From CBDHFQ01 sp965262565 (GTDB taxonomy: Bacteria; Bacteroidota; Bacteroidia; J057): DNA of 64,000 nt. The stretch is from NCBI GenBank assembly GCA_965262565.1, contig CBDHFQ010000005.1, positions 124,001 to 188,000 of the forward strand, given 5' to 3'. Both the position numbers and the translations under genes were made by a program. The notes beneath the pieces are model-generated. The model searched no databases. It was not told the origin of the DNA and saw only the letters and a list, made by a program, of their open reading frames with translations. Shown here one piece after another: positions 28,219 through 37,918 of the stretch (position 1 is the stretch's first letter; every line of letters begins with the position of its first letter).

Positions 28219-29238
28219 ATGATGAATGCTTATATCAAGAAAATACAGAATTTTATTGCTCGTGGGCAAATTGGGGAAGGCTTTGAAATATTTCTGGAAT
28301 TAATTTCAGACTTGTCATCCACATCGGATGAATTAAAAGAAGAGGTTAGGCTATTGACAAATGAAATATTGCTACTTTCCGGAAAGGCTAGTGATCTAGA
28401 TAATCAATATACCAAAGGCATTCTGGAAGATAAGATTTACATCCTCAATAAAAATAAGGTTCGTCATTCCTTTATCAATTTACTTAACGCTATAGATGAG
28501 TATCCTCATTTTTTCAATTATTTGGAGGAATTAGAAGAAGAAGACGCCTGGGAAATTGCAGTAAACAAAAATACCATTGAAGCTTATGAGGCTTATTTCC
28601 GAAACTATCCTAAGGGAAAGTATGCTTTAGAGACACAAAGGATTATTGATGAATTAAAAGCTAATATCAAACAAAGGGCACAAGAAGAAAGAGACCGCAG
28701 AAAAATATTCAATAATGTAAGGAAAAATTCTATCCCTTCAGCTTATTTCACAGATGCTTCTTTAAGTGAGATGAAAGATGCTCACTCCGAACCATTGTCA
28801 ATCGATAAACAGACAAAGATAGATGTTGATCATTTGCAAGAATGGTGGAAAGGCGTTCCTGATACATGGAAAAAAGCCTTATTGAATGAAATTGGATTAA
28901 TAGGTAAACCCAAGGAAAAACACATCAAAAGAATTCTTAAATTAAAGATGTTGGATATATCACATAATAGAGACATTAACCAATTGATTCCTATACAGCA
29001 TATGACGGCTTTAAGAACATTAGATATTTCCGAATCGAATATCTCTTCCCTTACTGGCATAGAAACGCTAACGAATTTGGAAAGTCTTATTATGGTAAAT
29101 ACAGCTGTGAAATCTCTGGAACCTTTATTTAAGCTAAAAAAATTCAATAAATTGATATATAATAATATAAATAATAATGAGTTAGTAAAATTGAAAAACG
29201 CTAACCCACATTGTGAATTTTTACATAAGCATACATAA
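28219..29238 (+). CDS. EAD11-like effector-associated domain protein with leucine-rich repeats
   Basis: 339 aa, cytoplasmic. Residues about 3-94 match the EAD11 pattern: a helical start (IQNFIARGQIGEGFEIFLEL), EILLLSGKASDL, then GILEDKIYILNKNKVRHSF and a final helix. EADs are Death-like adaptor domains that link sensors to effectors in bacterial conflict systems. Residues 108-147 hold a TPR-like unit (YEAYFRNYPKGKYA), followed by a charged coiled region. Residues 240-315 contain LRR units (LKMLDISHN, LRTLDISESNISSL, LESLIMVNTAVKSL). It is followed after 20 bases by the PspC gene in the same direction. The domain call is by pattern only. Confidence 0.7.
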   Translation: MMNAYIKKIQNFIARGQIGEGFEIFLELISDLSSTSDELKEEVRLLTNEILLLSGKASDLDNQYTKGILEDKIYILNKNKVRHSFINLLNAIDEYPHFFNYLEELEEEDAWEIAVNKNTIEAYEAYFRNYPKGKYALETQRIIDELKANIKQRAQEERDRRKIFNNVRKNSIPSAYFTDASLSEMKDAHSEPLSIDKQTKIDVDHLQEWWKGVPDTWKKALLNEIGLIGKPKEKHIKRILKLKMLDISHNRDINQLIPIQHMTALRTLDISESNISSLTGIETLTNLESLIMVNTAVKSLEPLFKLKKFNKLIYNNINNNELVKLKNANPHCEFLHKHT

Positions 29239-29258
29239 ACTAGTAAATCAATCATACC

Positions 29259-29606
29259 ATGTCTAGATTAACTAAAGCTAAAGGTCCTATCGCAGGAGTT
29301 TGTGCAGGATTGGGAAAAAATTTAAACATTGACCCTACCATTATCAGAATAGCATTCGTCCTTACTTCTCTATTTATGGGCTTGCCTATTCTCATTTATA
29401 TTGTTCTTGCAGTGGCTTTACCTAAGGAAGAAGACGTGCCATCCTTTAATCGATCTGTTAATCAACCTATTACTTCTGATCAATTAGCTTCAACTCCAAG
29501 TGCTGGAGCTACTCCCGTAGCCTCATCTGTTATTTACTGTAGGAATTGCGGTCATCAGAACGATGCTAAAGGAAAGTTTTGCAGGAAGTGTGGAAGTGAG
29601 CTATGA
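29259..29606 (+). CDS. PspC domain protein with C-terminal zinc ribbon
   Basis: 115 aa. Residues 1-58 form a PspC domain: AGVCAGLGKNLNIDPTIIRIAF, then a membrane helix (about 31-54) and VALPKE. A flexible linker leads to a zinc ribbon with Cys94, Cys97, Cys108 and Cys111. PspC proteins sense or help respond to membrane stress. The ribbon resembles those in the next protein, so both may bind the same partner. It lies 20 bases after the EAD11-LRR gene and 11 bases before the M48-like gene, an operon arrangement. Confidence 0.85.
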   Translation: MSRLTKAKGPIAGVCAGLGKNLNIDPTIIRIAFVLTSLFMGLPILIYIVLAVALPKEEDVPSFNRSVNQPITSDQLASTPSAGATPVASSVIYCRNCGHQNDAKGKFCRKCGSEL

Positions 29607-29617
29607 ATTAATTACCT

Positions 29618-30628
29618 ATGTCTCGAACAGTGATAAAAGGGTTGAGTGCTTACGAGTACCAACATCCTTTTGATAGAAAAGCGTTAATTCTCTTAAAGAA
29701 GACGAAAGGTTTATCCAATTTTATAAGAAAGGTCTCAGAATTTGGCATTGAAACTTTCTCCAGGATTCTATATACTGGAAGTGGTCTTAAAGTAACAGCC
29801 TCACACTTTCCAGACCTTCATCAACTTCTTCTGGAAGGTTGTAGGGTCCTAGACATAGATAGTGTGCCAGAGCTCTACATCATTAAAGCAGAAGAAACTA
29901 CACTTACTATTGGTGTAAGTAACCCAATTATTGTTTTATCCAGCACGGTCATCGATAATTTTACTGAAGAAGAACTTCTTTTCATTATAGGTCATCAATT
30001 ATCCTATATCAAATCTGAAAGCCTATTGTATCAGCAGATTGCAGAGACAATCCAACTCTTTACTGAATTAAGCATAGGCGTCAGTGGTCTTATGAGTCTA
30101 TTGTCCTTACCCTTAAAGTTAGCCATTATGAACTGGAAAAAGATGGCAGCATTCACGGGGGATCGGGCAGGCTTGTTATGCTGCCAGGATACAGAAGCGG
30201 CCACATCAGCCTTAATTAAATTGGCAGGGCAACCTATTAAATACTACCATCAAATAGATATAGACGAGTTTAAGCGGCAGGCACTGGAATTTGAGGAATT
30301 TGATATTAATACCTATAACAAAGTCATAAAATTGTTATTAGCCCTCGACCAATCCCATCCTGAGTATGTCATCCGAGGTGCACAATTCTTCAAATGGATC
30401 AAATCAGGGGATTTTGAACGCATCATGGAAAGGAAACCAGTGTTAAATTCAGCTGATCAATCGAGATGTTCCTTTTGCGGAGAGAAAATCAGAGGAGATG
30501 AGACATTTTGTACACATTGTGGAAATAAGATTGGGCAACTAACGATTCAATGCAGAAGTTGTGGACATAACATCCTTGAAAATGATCTATTCTGCACAAA
30601 TTGTGGTATTTCGCAGATGGAAGTCTAA
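29618..30628 (+). CDS. M48-like protein without catalytic ligands, with two zinc ribbons
   Basis: 336 aa. The core resembles M48 peptidases: YQHPFDRKAL, IIVLSSTVIDNFTEEELLF, the region IIGHQLSYIKS and DRAGLLCC. In active members the motif is HELGH with a later Glu four residues before DRAGL. Here it reads H126-Q127-L-S-Y130 and the later Glu is Ala178, so the catalytic Glu and two of three zinc ligands are gone. The C-terminus carries two zinc ribbons (Cys284/287/298/301 and Cys312/315/326/329). It is probably a pseudo-peptidase used for binding or regulation. It ends the EAD11-PspC gene run. Confidence 0.75.
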   Translation: MSRTVIKGLSAYEYQHPFDRKALILLKKTKGLSNFIRKVSEFGIETFSRILYTGSGLKVTASHFPDLHQLLLEGCRVLDIDSVPELYIIKAEETTLTIGVSNPIIVLSSTVIDNFTEEELLFIIGHQLSYIKSESLLYQQIAETIQLFTELSIGVSGLMSLLSLPLKLAIMNWKKMAAFTGDRAGLLCCQDTEAATSALIKLAGQPIKYYHQIDIDEFKRQALEFEEFDINTYNKVIKLLLALDQSHPEYVIRGAQFFKWIKSGDFERIMERKPVLNSADQSRCSFCGEKIRGDETFCTHCGNKIGQLTIQCRSCGHNILENDLFCTNCGISQMEV

Positions 30629-30715
30629 GGTTCGACATATTTTCCCTCTTAAGTTTGTTTCAAGATCATTCGTATATTCCCATCATATGTTTATTAATAT
30701 TATCCATTCCATCAC

Positions 30716-31804
30716 ATGCGTCTCTACATTTTTGCCCTCATCTTTACTCTTCATACATCGGTTAACATGAGTCAACGATCTGATACACTCCCTATTATAG
30801 GTTTATGCATAGCAGCACCGGACTCCGGCCAATTGGAACGATTTACCCAATTCATTCGGGAAGAGCTTGCTCCCCAATCAGTCAATACGCTGGTGCTCAG
30901 AATTGACTATCGCTATGCTTATGAATCTCGTCCGGAATTAAGGAGCGCTCATCCTCTCAGTAAATTGCAGATCAAACAACTGGTCAATACTTGTCGAAAA
31001 CTTAATATTCGTTTAGTCCCTCAGGTGAATTTACTTGGGCACCAATCCTGGCACAGTACATTGGGAAACTTACTTAAAGCCTATCCCGAATTCGATGAAA
31101 CCCCGCATATTCAGCTTCCTGCAACATATCAATGGCCCAATGAAGATGGCTTGTATTGTAAAAGTTATTGCCCTTTACATCCTGAGGTACACGAAGTGGT
31201 TTTTGATATAGTAGATGAGATATGTGAGGTTTTCGAAACGGATGCCTTTCATGCTGGCATGGATGAGGTATTTTACCTGGCTGACGATCAATGCCCCAGA
31301 TGTTCTGGAAGAGACCCTTCGGAACTCTTTGCCGGGGAGGTTACGCTCATCAGAAATCACCTTAGAAACAGAGGAATAGAGCTATGGATATGGGGAGACC
31401 GGCTGTTAGATGGTAAGGAAACCGGAATAGGTATGTGGGAAGCGAGCTATAATAATACCTATCGTGCGATAGATAAAATCCCCAAGGATATAGTGATTTG
31501 CGATTGGCATTATGAAAGGCCAGATAAAACAGCGGTTTATTTTGCCATGAAAGGTTTTCGAGTGATGAGCTGTCCATGGCGAAATCCAAGGGTAGCTGTT
31601 CAACAAGTAGCGGATATGTTCCAATTCAGAGAAGATGCTACTCCTGCTATGAAGGAACGATATGCTGGAATACTTCAAACCGTTTGGTCCGATGCCGATA
31701 CTTTTATGGATGAATATTATTCAAAAAATACGACTATGCCTGAAAATGGCCTTTCGCCATCTGAGTGTTTTAAACAGGTACTGATAGAATCAGGAACCAG
31801 ATAA
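30716..31804 (+). CDS. family 20-like glycoside hydrolase
   Basis: 362 aa, with a short signal peptide-like start. The TIM-barrel resembles GH20 hexosaminidases: NIRLVPQVNLLGHQSWH, FHAGMDEVFYL with the catalytic pair Asp183-Glu184, IELWIWGDRLL and a Trp-rich DWHYERP. The length is close to the catalytic domain alone, with no N-terminal GH20b domain visible. It probably removes hexosamine or a related sugar from glycans. It runs in the same direction as the preceding accessory cluster but is more likely linked to the GH51 gene that follows. Confidence 0.75.
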   Translation: MRLYIFALIFTLHTSVNMSQRSDTLPIIGLCIAAPDSGQLERFTQFIREELAPQSVNTLVLRIDYRYAYESRPELRSAHPLSKLQIKQLVNTCRKLNIRLVPQVNLLGHQSWHSTLGNLLKAYPEFDETPHIQLPATYQWPNEDGLYCKSYCPLHPEVHEVVFDIVDEICEVFETDAFHAGMDEVFYLADDQCPRCSGRDPSELFAGEVTLIRNHLRNRGIELWIWGDRLLDGKETGIGMWEASYNNTYRAIDKIPKDIVICDWHYERPDKTAVYFAMKGFRVMSCPWRNPRVAVQQVADMFQFREDATPAMKERYAGILQTVWSDADTFMDEYYSKNTTMPENGLSPSECFKQVLIESGTR

Positions 31805-31830
31805 CATGCTAATAAAAAAGAGGAGCATGT
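31804..31830 (+). terminator. hairpin at the end of the GH20-like gene
   Basis: ACATGCT (31804-31810) and AGCATGT (31824-31830) form a seven-base stem with a 13-base A-rich loop. There is no T-run behind it, so its role is uncertain. Confidence 0.3.
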
Positions 31831-31949
31831 ATAAAATACAAAACGGTTCACTCACGGAGCCTTAAATTCATTTCCAATATATGGAAGTTCGCTTTCTTTA
31901 CCCTCAAACATTTTATACATTTAAGAATACGCTTTTATAAGACTATGAT

Positions 31950-33509
31950 ATGCTCGCAAAATTATTATTTATTATCATACTTTTTTCTGTTCACATCTCT
32001 TTTTCCCAATCAACTACTGTTTCTGTTATCATTGATGCTGATATGGGAAGGGATACGATAAGCCGCCACATCTACGGTCATTTTGCAGAACATTTAGGAA
32101 GATGTATTTACGACGGATTTTATGTAGGAGAGGATAATCTCCAAATTCCCCATCAAGATGGGGTAAGAATGGATGTGGTAAAAGCATTAAAAGAACTCAA
32201 CATTCCCAATTTACGCTGGCCAGGAGGTTGTTTTGCAGATACTTATCATTGGAAAGATGGTGTAGGGCCAAAAGAGGATCGTCCTGGTATCGTGAATACT
32301 TGGTGGGGAGGTGTTACAGAAGATAACAGCTTTGGCACCCACGACTTTCTCAATATGTGTGAATTACTTGAAACAGAACCCTACTTATCTGCTAATGTGG
32401 GAAGCGGAACAGTACAGGAAGTGGCAGAATGGATTCAATATGTGAACCACGATGGTAAAAGTCCAATGGCAGATTGGAGAAAAGAAAATGGAAGAGATAT
32501 CCCCTGGAAGGTAAAGTATTGGGGGGTGGGAAACGAGGCATGGGGATGTGGAGGGCATATGACAGCAGAATATTACGCCAATATTTATAGACAATACGCG
32601 ACTTTTATGGCTGACTGGACAAACACTGGAGGCATGTACAGGATTGCTTCCGGAGCTAGCTCAGGAGATTATCATTGGACAGAAGTACTGATGCGAGATA
32701 TTCCGCATAGAATGTTGGACGGGGTAGCTCTTCATCATTATTCAGTCATTGATTGGAACGCCAAAGGATCCGCTACCGCCTTTACAGAAGAACAATACTT
32801 TATCACGATGGAAAGGGCACTTAGAATGGAGGAATTGATACAAAAACACACCACCATCATGGACAAATACGATCCTGAAAAGAATGTGGCGCTTGTAGTG
32901 GATGAATGGGGAGGATGGTATAATGTAGAACCTGGTACTAATCCTGGATTTCTGTATCAACAAAACACCATGCGAGACGCGATGATTGCGGCGACTACCT
33001 TGAATACCTTTAACAATCATTGCGACAGAGTAAAAATGGCTAATCTGGCTCAAACCATTAATGTACTTCAAGCTGTTATTCTCACAGAAGGAAGCAATAT
33101 CCTCCTTACACCTACCTATCACATCATGAAAATGTACAATGTCCATCAAGATGCAGTAATGCTCCCTTCTGCCATTATAAAGAATGAAAGCTACTCCTTT
33201 GGAGAAGAAACGCTGCCTGCCGTTTCTGTCTCTGCTTCCCAAAATGAAAAGGGCATGATACATATCTCATTGGCCAATATACACGCCACAGAGACTCAAA
33301 ACACATCATTAGAAATCCGAGGCATTGATATAAATCAAGTTAGTGGTCAAATACTTACGTCAGAAAAAGTTCAGAATTATAACTCTTTTGAAAACGCTGA
33401 CCTCATTAAACCGGCAGGTTTTTCCGACATCAAGCTAAACGAACATACATTGGAAGTATCCATTCCTCCTTTTTCCGCTATAGTCTTAAGGGTTGAAAAG
33501 GATGCGTAA
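31950..33509 (+). CDS. exported GH51 alpha-L-arabinofuranosidase
   Basis: 519 aa with a signal peptide (to ISFSQ). Strong GH51 signatures are present: RHIYGHFAEHLGRCIYDG, NLRWPGGCFADTYHW, VKYWGVGNEAWGCGG with the acid/base Glu196, and ALVVDEWGGWYN with the nucleophile Glu319. The C-terminal beta domain starts near residue 385. The enzyme releases arabinofuranose from arabinan or arabinoxylan in the periplasm or outside. It lies 145 bases after the GH20-like gene and converges with the rhamnose operon. Confidence 0.92.
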   Translation: MLAKLLFIIILFSVHISFSQSTTVSVIIDADMGRDTISRHIYGHFAEHLGRCIYDGFYVGEDNLQIPHQDGVRMDVVKALKELNIPNLRWPGGCFADTYHWKDGVGPKEDRPGIVNTWWGGVTEDNSFGTHDFLNMCELLETEPYLSANVGSGTVQEVAEWIQYVNHDGKSPMADWRKENGRDIPWKVKYWGVGNEAWGCGGHMTAEYYANIYRQYATFMADWTNTGGMYRIASGASSGDYHWTEVLMRDIPHRMLDGVALHHYSVIDWNAKGSATAFTEEQYFITMERALRMEELIQKHTTIMDKYDPEKNVALVVDEWGGWYNVEPGTNPGFLYQQNTMRDAMIAATTLNTFNNHCDRVKMANLAQTINVLQAVILTEGSNILLTPTYHIMKMYNVHQDAVMLPSAIIKNESYSFGEETLPAVSVSASQNEKGMIHISLANIHATETQNTSLEIRGIDINQVSGQILTSEKVQNYNSFENADLIKPAGFSDIKLNEHTLEVSIPPFSAIVLRVEKDA

Positions 33510-33784
33510 TTAGAGATTATTTAATTGTTAATTCGATCAACTTAACGAGTCCCAATAAACCTGAAGGAGAAGGATCCCAATTTCCAGCATTACAACAATG
33601 CATTTCCGTAACTATTTCTCACTAATATGACAGATAGCTTAATGTTACAGAATCACTTCCAGGCCCATTTTTCTCCTTCAAGCTAACTAATTCGACCAGA
33701 AAAGAACTCGATCGTCCATGCTGAATCCAACGAATATCTGGTTTCATTTTAAAGGCATTTCTATAATTTTTCACTCTTGTAATT

Positions 33785-35179
33785 TCATTTTTGATAATAC
33801 TTACTAATAACTAAATAAAGGAACCCACAGGTCAACCAGGCAGGAAGTGTTAAAAACGAAAGAAAAACTCCCTGAGACACCGAAATCGAATAAAAAATCC
33901 CAAAGCTCAATCCCCAGGCCATCAACACTGCCAGATTGAAGGAGATTTGTTTTTTTTGTGCGTAATTTCTTATGATTCCCGTACGTTTCGCAAAAAAATG
34001 TTCAAATACAATGATAGCCCCTATCGGAGCGAGGATAAACCCGTATAATGCGACAAAATCCAGTAGTTTCATAGCAAAGGCTGGAAAAATTCCAGCAATA
34101 GTGGCAATGGATCCCGCCAATATAGTCATCCAAAAGGTAGAATGTTTAAAGTCAGGAACCATTGCCTGGAAAGCAAGTCCAGCGCGATAAATCGTAGGAT
34201 TAGCAGTAGTCCATCCAGCAGCAATGACTGCTAAAATGCCAAAAATCCCGATGGCATCATAGGCTAAAGGCCCCGGCGCCACTGGAGGCGCAATATTGTC
34301 GTTTAAAAAAGCCTGTGCCTCAGGAGAACGAAGATAAACAGCGTACAATAATGCAGCAGATATCCAGGCAATGTAATGACCGATATACATCCCAGCTGCT
34401 GTAGTCCAGCCCATACGGGGAGATGTCGCATACCTGAATACGGTAAGATCTGACATTCCAATATGCATAGCCGCATTACAGAACCACGACCATAAGACTA
34501 CGTGCCAAAAGGTATATTTTATTTGTCCAGGAAATGGATCCCCCCCATCGCCCCAAATATCCCAGAATTCACTGATATTAGTCACTCCTAGCCTATTCAA
34601 AGATACTAGCCCACAAGCAATGAAAGCCATTACGATAAAAGGTGCCATCCAGTTAGCTGCTTTAGAAACAGCATCATACCCTTTAGCTGCAATAATAGAA
34701 ATAGCAGCTCCAATGATAAGGACGATGACTACCCACATGAAACTATTCGGCATGGTATCGCTAAGTTTCGGCATTTCTATATCAAATGGAATTCCTACAG
34801 CTGTAGCAGAAACCGTAATCATCGCCCCAGCTAAAAAACAGAATAGAATTCCATTGGCCAGATTAAAAAAAATAACCAAATTCCTACCACAAATTTTCTC
34901 CAGGTGATAATATAGGGTCAGCCGATATGTTACGGCTATTTCTGCTGTTAGAAACCGCCAACTTAGCACCGCCAAAAAATTGCCAATAAGTAGCCCTACT
35001 ATAAGATCAAAAGCACTCACTCCGGCTGTTAAAAAAAGTGGCCCTATAACGAACTCTGTGCCAGCTGCATGTTCTCCTGCATACATTCCCAAAAAACTTT
35101 TCCAGGACTTCCAATGAGTGGAAGGAATAGGTTGTCTTTCAAATTCTTCTGTTTGAAGTAGTAGCTGTTCATCCTGCAT
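33785..35179 (-). CDS. NCS1-type permease, candidate L-rhamnose transporter
   Basis: 464 aa with about 12 membrane helices. GMYAGEHAAGTEFVIGPLFL, the amphipathic loop with SWRFLTAEIAV, and DLTVFRYATSPR resemble the purine-cytosine permease-like (NCS1) superfamily. It is the last gene of the rhamnose operon, 11 bases after the kinase gene. Because nothing else in the operon transports sugar, L-rhamnose uptake is its likely job. The family usually moves nucleobases, so the substrate is inferred from position only. Confidence 0.7.
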   Translation of the reverse strand: MQDEQLLLQTEEFERQPIPSTHWKSWKSFLGMYAGEHAAGTEFVIGPLFLTAGVSAFDLIVGLLIGNFLAVLSWRFLTAEIAVTYRLTLYYHLEKICGRNLVIFFNLANGILFCFLAGAMITVSATAVGIPFDIEMPKLSDTMPNSFMWVVIVLIIGAAISIIAAKGYDAVSKAANWMAPFIVMAFIACGLVSLNRLGVTNISEFWDIWGDGGDPFPGQIKYTFWHVVLWSWFCNAAMHIGMSDLTVFRYATSPRMGWTTAAGMYIGHYIAWISAALLYAVYLRSPEAQAFLNDNIAPPVAPGPLAYDAIGIFGILAVIAAGWTTANPTIYRAGLAFQAMVPDFKHSTFWMTILAGSIATIAGIFPAFAMKLLDFVALYGFILAPIGAIIVFEHFFAKRTGIIRNYAQKKQISFNLAVLMAWGLSFGIFYSISVSQGVFLSFLTLPAWLTCGFLYLVISKYYQK

Positions 35180-35190
35180 GTCTGTTCAAA

Positions 35191-36555
35191 TTAATTCCAT
35201 GCTTTCAGGCTAACATGATCCTTCAGCATCTGATTTGGTATGGCTTCCTTACTCATTATTAAGGCAGCTCCAAGCGCTGAGCCTTTTGGAGATCGGGAAA
35301 CATATATTTTTTTGTCCTTAAAATGTTTTGCTAACAAGTTGATATAAATATCATTATCAATAAATCCGCCATCCACATATATTTTATCAATCAAAGTATT
35401 TCCCACGGCCCTCTGTGAAGAATTTATCTGTAATTCCATTAATTCTATCATTAATTGATGAAGTGCTTCTTCAAATGAAGAAAAATGAGTCCAATCTCCC
35501 TTTACAGCTTTCGATCCCTTTAATGAAATACTTTCAAATGCAAAAAATTTTCTTTTTCCACCTCTAGTCATTAGTAATTGATATATCTTTTCATTGAAAA
35601 GTACCTTTCTATCTTGCCCTTTCTCTATGTTAAAATAGTCATTTAATTTCTGAATCTGTATATGGTATTCATTTCCAAGGAATAATCTGGAAGCTCTCAC
35701 CCACCCACCATCCATTTTCATAAAATGCAAACAATCATTCTCCAGATCTTCTCTTGACAATAATTCATTACTAAAGGCATTAAGCGAAATGCTCCATGTC
35801 CCAGTTGAGATTAGTAGAAAAGGCTCCTTTTCTATCATTAAATATGGAATCAAGGCGGCAGAACTATCATGTATTCCTACACCAATATCAAGTTCCCGAT
35901 GGATAATTTTCTTTCGAAAAGATGTCATTGCTTTGGTGAGAGGTGCTAGGTTAAGATGTATTCCCTCATGATAAACCCAAGAATGATAGTCATGCTTTTC
36001 GAAATGCCATAAGGCAGTATGACATCCAATACTAGTATACTCACTGTAGAGCTCACGTGTCCAAGTGTAACTCAAAAATTGGGGTAAATGTAAGGACCAA
36101 CAAATTTGGTCAAATAGTTGTGGCTTTTTATACTTCAGCCAATACAATTGTAGCCCACTATTCAACATTGCTAACGGAGGAGAAGCTGTATCTGTAGCAA
36201 TGGTAAGTGAGTCCCCATATGTATGATAGAAGGTGTCCAACAATTCTTCCGGAAAAGGTTTTAGATAGTTATAAAGTGGTGCAACGATATCACCGTTCTT
36301 GTCAATGTGTACAAAACTAGCACCGTAACCAGAAAAATTCATTGCTCTTATTTCCGCTCCCCACTTCTCCCAAATATGGTAAAAGACCATTTTCATCCAA
36401 TCGAGCGTCGAGTTGATATCATCACAGATAAATCCGTCTTCGTCCTTGATTTCCGCTATATGCCGTTGTTCCCTGAATACTTCATAGAAATTTTCATCAA
36501 ATAAAAAGCATTTTTTATTAGTTTTTCCGATATCAAAAACAAGGGTAAGCTTCAT
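35191..36555 (-). CDS. rhaB: FGGY family carbohydrate kinase, L-rhamnulokinase
   Basis: 454 aa from the ATG at 36555; a TTG three codons earlier is less likely. The kinase opens with LVFDIGKTNKKCFLFD, the first nucleotide-binding loop, and has LLISTGTWSISLN for the second and KIYVDGGFIDND for the adenosine site. FGGY kinases phosphorylate ketoses; the operon with isomerase and aldolase points to L-rhamnulose. It is 40 bases downstream of the isomerase gene. The exact substrate could differ among deoxy-sugars. Confidence 0.82.
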   Translation of the reverse strand: MKLTLVFDIGKTNKKCFLFDENFYEVFREQRHIAEIKDEDGFICDDINSTLDWMKMVFYHIWEKWGAEIRAMNFSGYGASFVHIDKNGDIVAPLYNYLKPFPEELLDTFYHTYGDSLTIATDTASPPLAMLNSGLQLYWLKYKKPQLFDQICWSLHLPQFLSYTWTRELYSEYTSIGCHTALWHFEKHDYHSWVYHEGIHLNLAPLTKAMTSFRKKIIHRELDIGVGIHDSSAALIPYLMIEKEPFLLISTGTWSISLNAFSNELLSREDLENDCLHFMKMDGGWVRASRLFLGNEYHIQIQKLNDYFNIEKGQDRKVLFNEKIYQLLMTRGGKRKFFAFESISLKGSKAVKGDWTHFSSFEEALHQLMIELMELQINSSQRAVGNTLIDKIYVDGGFIDNDIYINLLAKHFKDKKIYVSRSPKGSALGAALIMSKEAIPNQMLKDHVSLKAWN

Positions 36556-36595
36556 ACTTGCCAATCGTAATTATTCCGCAGTTTTAGTATTTCTA

Positions 36596-37894
36596 TTATA
36601 AACCAGTGGCTCTCACATGAAGCCCTCTTTCCTGCACCAATTTTTTTCGCACTTCCAAGGTTCTGTAGGCTTCTAAAGGTACGATAGCTCCCATATCTCT
36701 AAGCCTTGCTTCTTTTACTAAAGATCGAACATCAGTTCGGTAAGCCTCTTGCAATATCTCCTGTGCCCTTGTAACATCATTTTTAGCCCTTGCTTCTTCT
36801 AAAGCTCCTTGATCTACAATTAATGCCTGAGCATAAGCTATGCTGATAGCTTCGAGGCTTTGTAACAAATCTTCTATGGGATCTTTCAAATTGTGACTTG
36901 CATCAATCATCCATGCCAAGGAGGGATTCTTTGCGTGATTATGAAGTTGCCCATATACCAACTCGTTAAAAATCAGAAACAACTGATAGGGTTTTATAGC
37001 ACCAACCGTCAAATCATCATCTCCGTATTTACTATCGTTAAAATGGAATCCTCCTAATTTTCCACACCAAAGTAAGGTAGCTACAATTTGTTCAATATTC
37101 GTATTTGGCAAATGATGCCCAAGATCGACTAAACAATAGGCTTTTTCCCCGCAATTACTGGCCAATAAATGTGATGTTCCCCAATCCTGAATCACCGTAC
37201 TGTAAAAATTGGGTTCATATGGCTTATATTCAATATACATTTTCCAATCCTCAGGCAGATGGGCATAGATTTTCTTTAAACTATCAAGGGTCCTTTCTAA
37301 GGCCTTTTGAAAGTTAAGTTGGCCAGGGAAAGCAGAACCATCCGCCAACCATACGGTAATACTTTTCGAGCCTAAGCTATTCCCTATATCGATCACTTGT
37401 TGATTATGTGCTATGGCTTGCCCTCTCACTTCTTCATCTACATGACATAAAGAACCAAATTTATAGCTATGTGGTTGATGAGCCTGATCCTGAAAGGTAT
37501 TAGAATTGACCGCATCGAACTTGATGCCATATGATTCTGCCAGAGCTTTCACTTCGTGTGTATTTTCAGGAATATCCCAGGGAATGTGAAGAGAAATAGC
37601 CCCTGCAGATCTAGTTAAAGCATGAATTACTCCCACATCATGGATTTTTTCATCTAATTTTCCTGGCTCTCCTCCTATAGAAAAACGCCCAAAGCGTGTT
37701 CCTCCTGCTCCTAGTGCCCAGCTGGGGATAGCTATCTGAAATTCTTGAATCTGGCGTATACAAGCTTCCACATTTACTCCATGTTCCTCAAGGATTTCAC
37801 ACACAAAGCTAAATTGCTTTTTGTGTTTTTCCACATGGGATTGATTCACTATGGCTATGTCTTCTTGAGTGATTCGCATATATCTTTGACTCAT
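36596..37894 (-). CDS. rhaI: L-rhamnose isomerase, RhaI type
   Basis: 432 aa TIM-barrel isomerase of the Pseudomonas stutzeri L-rhamnose isomerase type, distinct from the RhaA family of E. coli. Metal-ligand segments are visible: MYIEYKPYEPN, CLVDLGHHLPNTN, GGFHFNDSKYGDDD and WMIDASHNLKDP. The N-terminus has GTRFGRFSIGGEPG, typical of this type. It converts L-rhamnose to L-rhamnulose in the cytoplasm. It lies 24 bases after the aldolase/dehydrogenase gene and before the kinase gene, all on one strand. Confidence 0.9.
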   Translation of the reverse strand: MSQRYMRITQEDIAIVNQSHVEKHKKQFSFVCEILEEHGVNVEACIRQIQEFQIAIPSWALGAGGTRFGRFSIGGEPGKLDEKIHDVGVIHALTRSAGAISLHIPWDIPENTHEVKALAESYGIKFDAVNSNTFQDQAHQPHSYKFGSLCHVDEEVRGQAIAHNQQVIDIGNSLGSKSITVWLADGSAFPGQLNFQKALERTLDSLKKIYAHLPEDWKMYIEYKPYEPNFYSTVIQDWGTSHLLASNCGEKAYCLVDLGHHLPNTNIEQIVATLLWCGKLGGFHFNDSKYGDDDLTVGAIKPYQLFLIFNELVYGQLHNHAKNPSLAWMIDASHNLKDPIEDLLQSLEAISIAYAQALIVDQGALEEARAKNDVTRAQEILQEAYRTDVRSLVKEARLRDMGAIVPLEAYRTLEVRKKLVQERGLHVRATGL

Positions 37895-37918
37895 AATTTA
37901 AGCTAGCTAGAAACAGGA

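Noticed and set aside
28830..29255. 141-codon ORF antisense to the LRR region
   Set aside because: The repeats of the plus-strand gene produce this open frame; no features of its own.
32742..33263. 173-codon ORF antisense to the GH51 gene
   Set aside because: It is a shadow of a strongly conserved coding region on the other strand.
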